DNA from: an uncultured Schwartzia sp.
GTDB taxonomy: Bacteria > Bacillota > Negativicutes > Selenomonadales > Selenomonadaceae
Reading direction: 5' to 3'
NCBI GenBank assembly: GCA_905373705.1
Contig: CAJPUA010000010.1
Span: 1 to 12,866, forward strand
DNA length: 12,866 nucleotides
Below the pieces are notes generated by a model. That model was not told the origin of the DNA and did no database searches. It was given only the letters and a program-made list of their open reading frames with translations. Position 1 is the first letter of the stretch. Every line of letters starts with the position of its first letter. The position numbers and the translations under genes are program-made. Shown piece by piece: positions 12,646-12,866 of this stretch.

Positions 12646-12866
12646 TTATTCTGTGACCCTTGCCATCCATACTACCGTCTCCACATGCGAAGTCATGGGG
12701 AAAAGGTCTACTGGTTGTACTTCCTTTGCTTCGTAGCCCAGCGGTTTTAGGAGCGCCATGTCCCTTGCCAGAGTCGCGGGGTTACAGGAGACGTAGACGA
12801 TGCGACGGGGGTGCATGGCGGCCATAGCGGTTAGGACGGGCGGGGTGCAGCCGGCGCGGGGCGGAT
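12646..12866 (-). CDS. rlmD: 23S rRNA (uracil-1939-C5)-methyltransferase RlmD, C-terminal part
   Basis: The last 72 codons of a TrmA/RlmD-family RNA methyltransferase, running off the right edge. It methylates a uracil of 23S rRNA with S-adenosylmethionine. Seen: DPPRAGC, IVYVSCNPATLARD with the nucleophilic Cys of SCNP, then EVQPVDLFPMTSHVETVVWM with the general-base Glu, then ARVTE and a TAA stop at 12648-12646. The ending is of normal length, so this copy looks functional as far as it can be seen. It is distinctly GC-rich, unlike the DNA to its left. The exact 18-bp repeat shared with the remnant at 3847-3864 lies in its ETVVWM codons. Other family members (TrmA, RlmCD) cannot be fully excluded from the C-terminus alone. 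Confidence 0.92.
   Translation of the reverse strand, partial: PPRAGCTPPVLTAMAAMHPRRIVYVSCNPATLARDMALLKPLGYEAKEVQPVDLFPMTSHVETVVWMARVTE
12664..12681. repeat. Right copy of 18-bp direct repeat (attachment-like core)
   Basis: CATCCATACTACCGTCTC, identical to 3847-3864 and in the same orientation, within the functional rlmD 3' end. An element crossing in here would rebuild the last few codons of rlmD, as seen by the differing ends WMARVTE and WMSRDERK. Confidence 0.7.

Larger units (their letters stand above)
3826..12681. mobile_element. Probable genomic island in the 3' end of rlmD, no integrase left
   Basis: The interval is bounded by two same-orientation copies of the rlmD 3' end sharing an exact 18-bp core. 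It contains a decayed TetR-controlled operon and an intact methyltransferase/ATPase/Vsr defence module. It is more AT-rich than rlmD and the genes at the left of the window. The 3' end of rlmD (rumA/rum) is an established insertion site of integrative conjugative elements in Bacillota. No recombinase, relaxase or transfer gene is visible inside, so mobility by itself is unlikely now. The exact ends are uncertain, and fic just outside may belong to a related insertion. Confidence 0.55.

Noticed and set aside
1..12866. CRISPR array, tRNA or rRNA genes, riboswitch
   Set aside because: No regularly spaced repeats, cloverleaf sequences, rRNA segments or known riboswitch cores were seen on either strand.

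Overview
The window looks like a bacterial chromosome from the Bacillota, perhaps the Negativicutes; the genus cannot be fixed. Reasons are the strong GGAGG-type ribosome binding sites, the CsoR-type regulator, the small stand-alone Hpt protein and the RlmD sequence. Two kinds of DNA are visible. The outer parts (about 1-2215 and 12646-12866) are GC-rich and look like host core genome. The middle (about 2480-12550) is clearly more AT-rich and looks acquired.

Left core part: a minus-strand run of an Hpt-domain protein, a CsoR-family metal-sensing repressor and a partial unrecognised protein. Divergent from it is a D-amino-acid-transaminase-like protein. Two of these proteins have lost their key catalytic residue: the Hpt phosphoacceptor His is Gln, and the PLP-binding Lys of the transaminase is Arg.

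A class II Fic AMP-transferase (2544-3605, minus) follows. It is bracketed by repeated TTTTCGTCCAA-like words at its promoter and at its 3' end, which are candidate operators for its own C-terminal winged helix.

The stretch 3826-12681 is bounded by two copies of the 3' end of rlmD (23S rRNA m5U1939 methyltransferase). One is a decayed remnant at 3826-3960 and the other is the apparently functional C-terminus at 12646-12866. They share an exact 18-bp core in the codons for ETVVWM. This is the signature expected of an integration site in the 3' end of rlmD, a known target of integrative elements. No integrase remains in view.

Inside the island, the left half is a ruined operon: TetR regulator (frameshift, amber stop, foreign N-terminus), flavin-reductase-like protein (open), DNA-3-methyladenine glycosylase I (frameshift plus Trp-to-stop) and nitroreductase (two frameshifts). 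The right half is intact and is the main object of interest. It is a restriction-modification-like defence module in three transcription units: a small helical protein, a 767-aa GHKL (MutL/MORC-like) ATPase and a DUF1016-like helical protein on one operon; an excisionase-type HTH protein and a C5-cytosine methyltransferase on a second; and a Vsr endonuclease divergent from the second. Both minus-strand operons have near-perfect sigma-70 promoters with 17-bp spacers. No conventional restriction endonuclease is recognisable, so the Vsr protein is the only obvious nuclease. A model (inference) is that methylation marks self DNA while the ATPase and the DUF1016-like protein sense or act on unmethylated DNA, with Vsr either repairing T:G mismatches made by deamination or serving as the cutting subunit.
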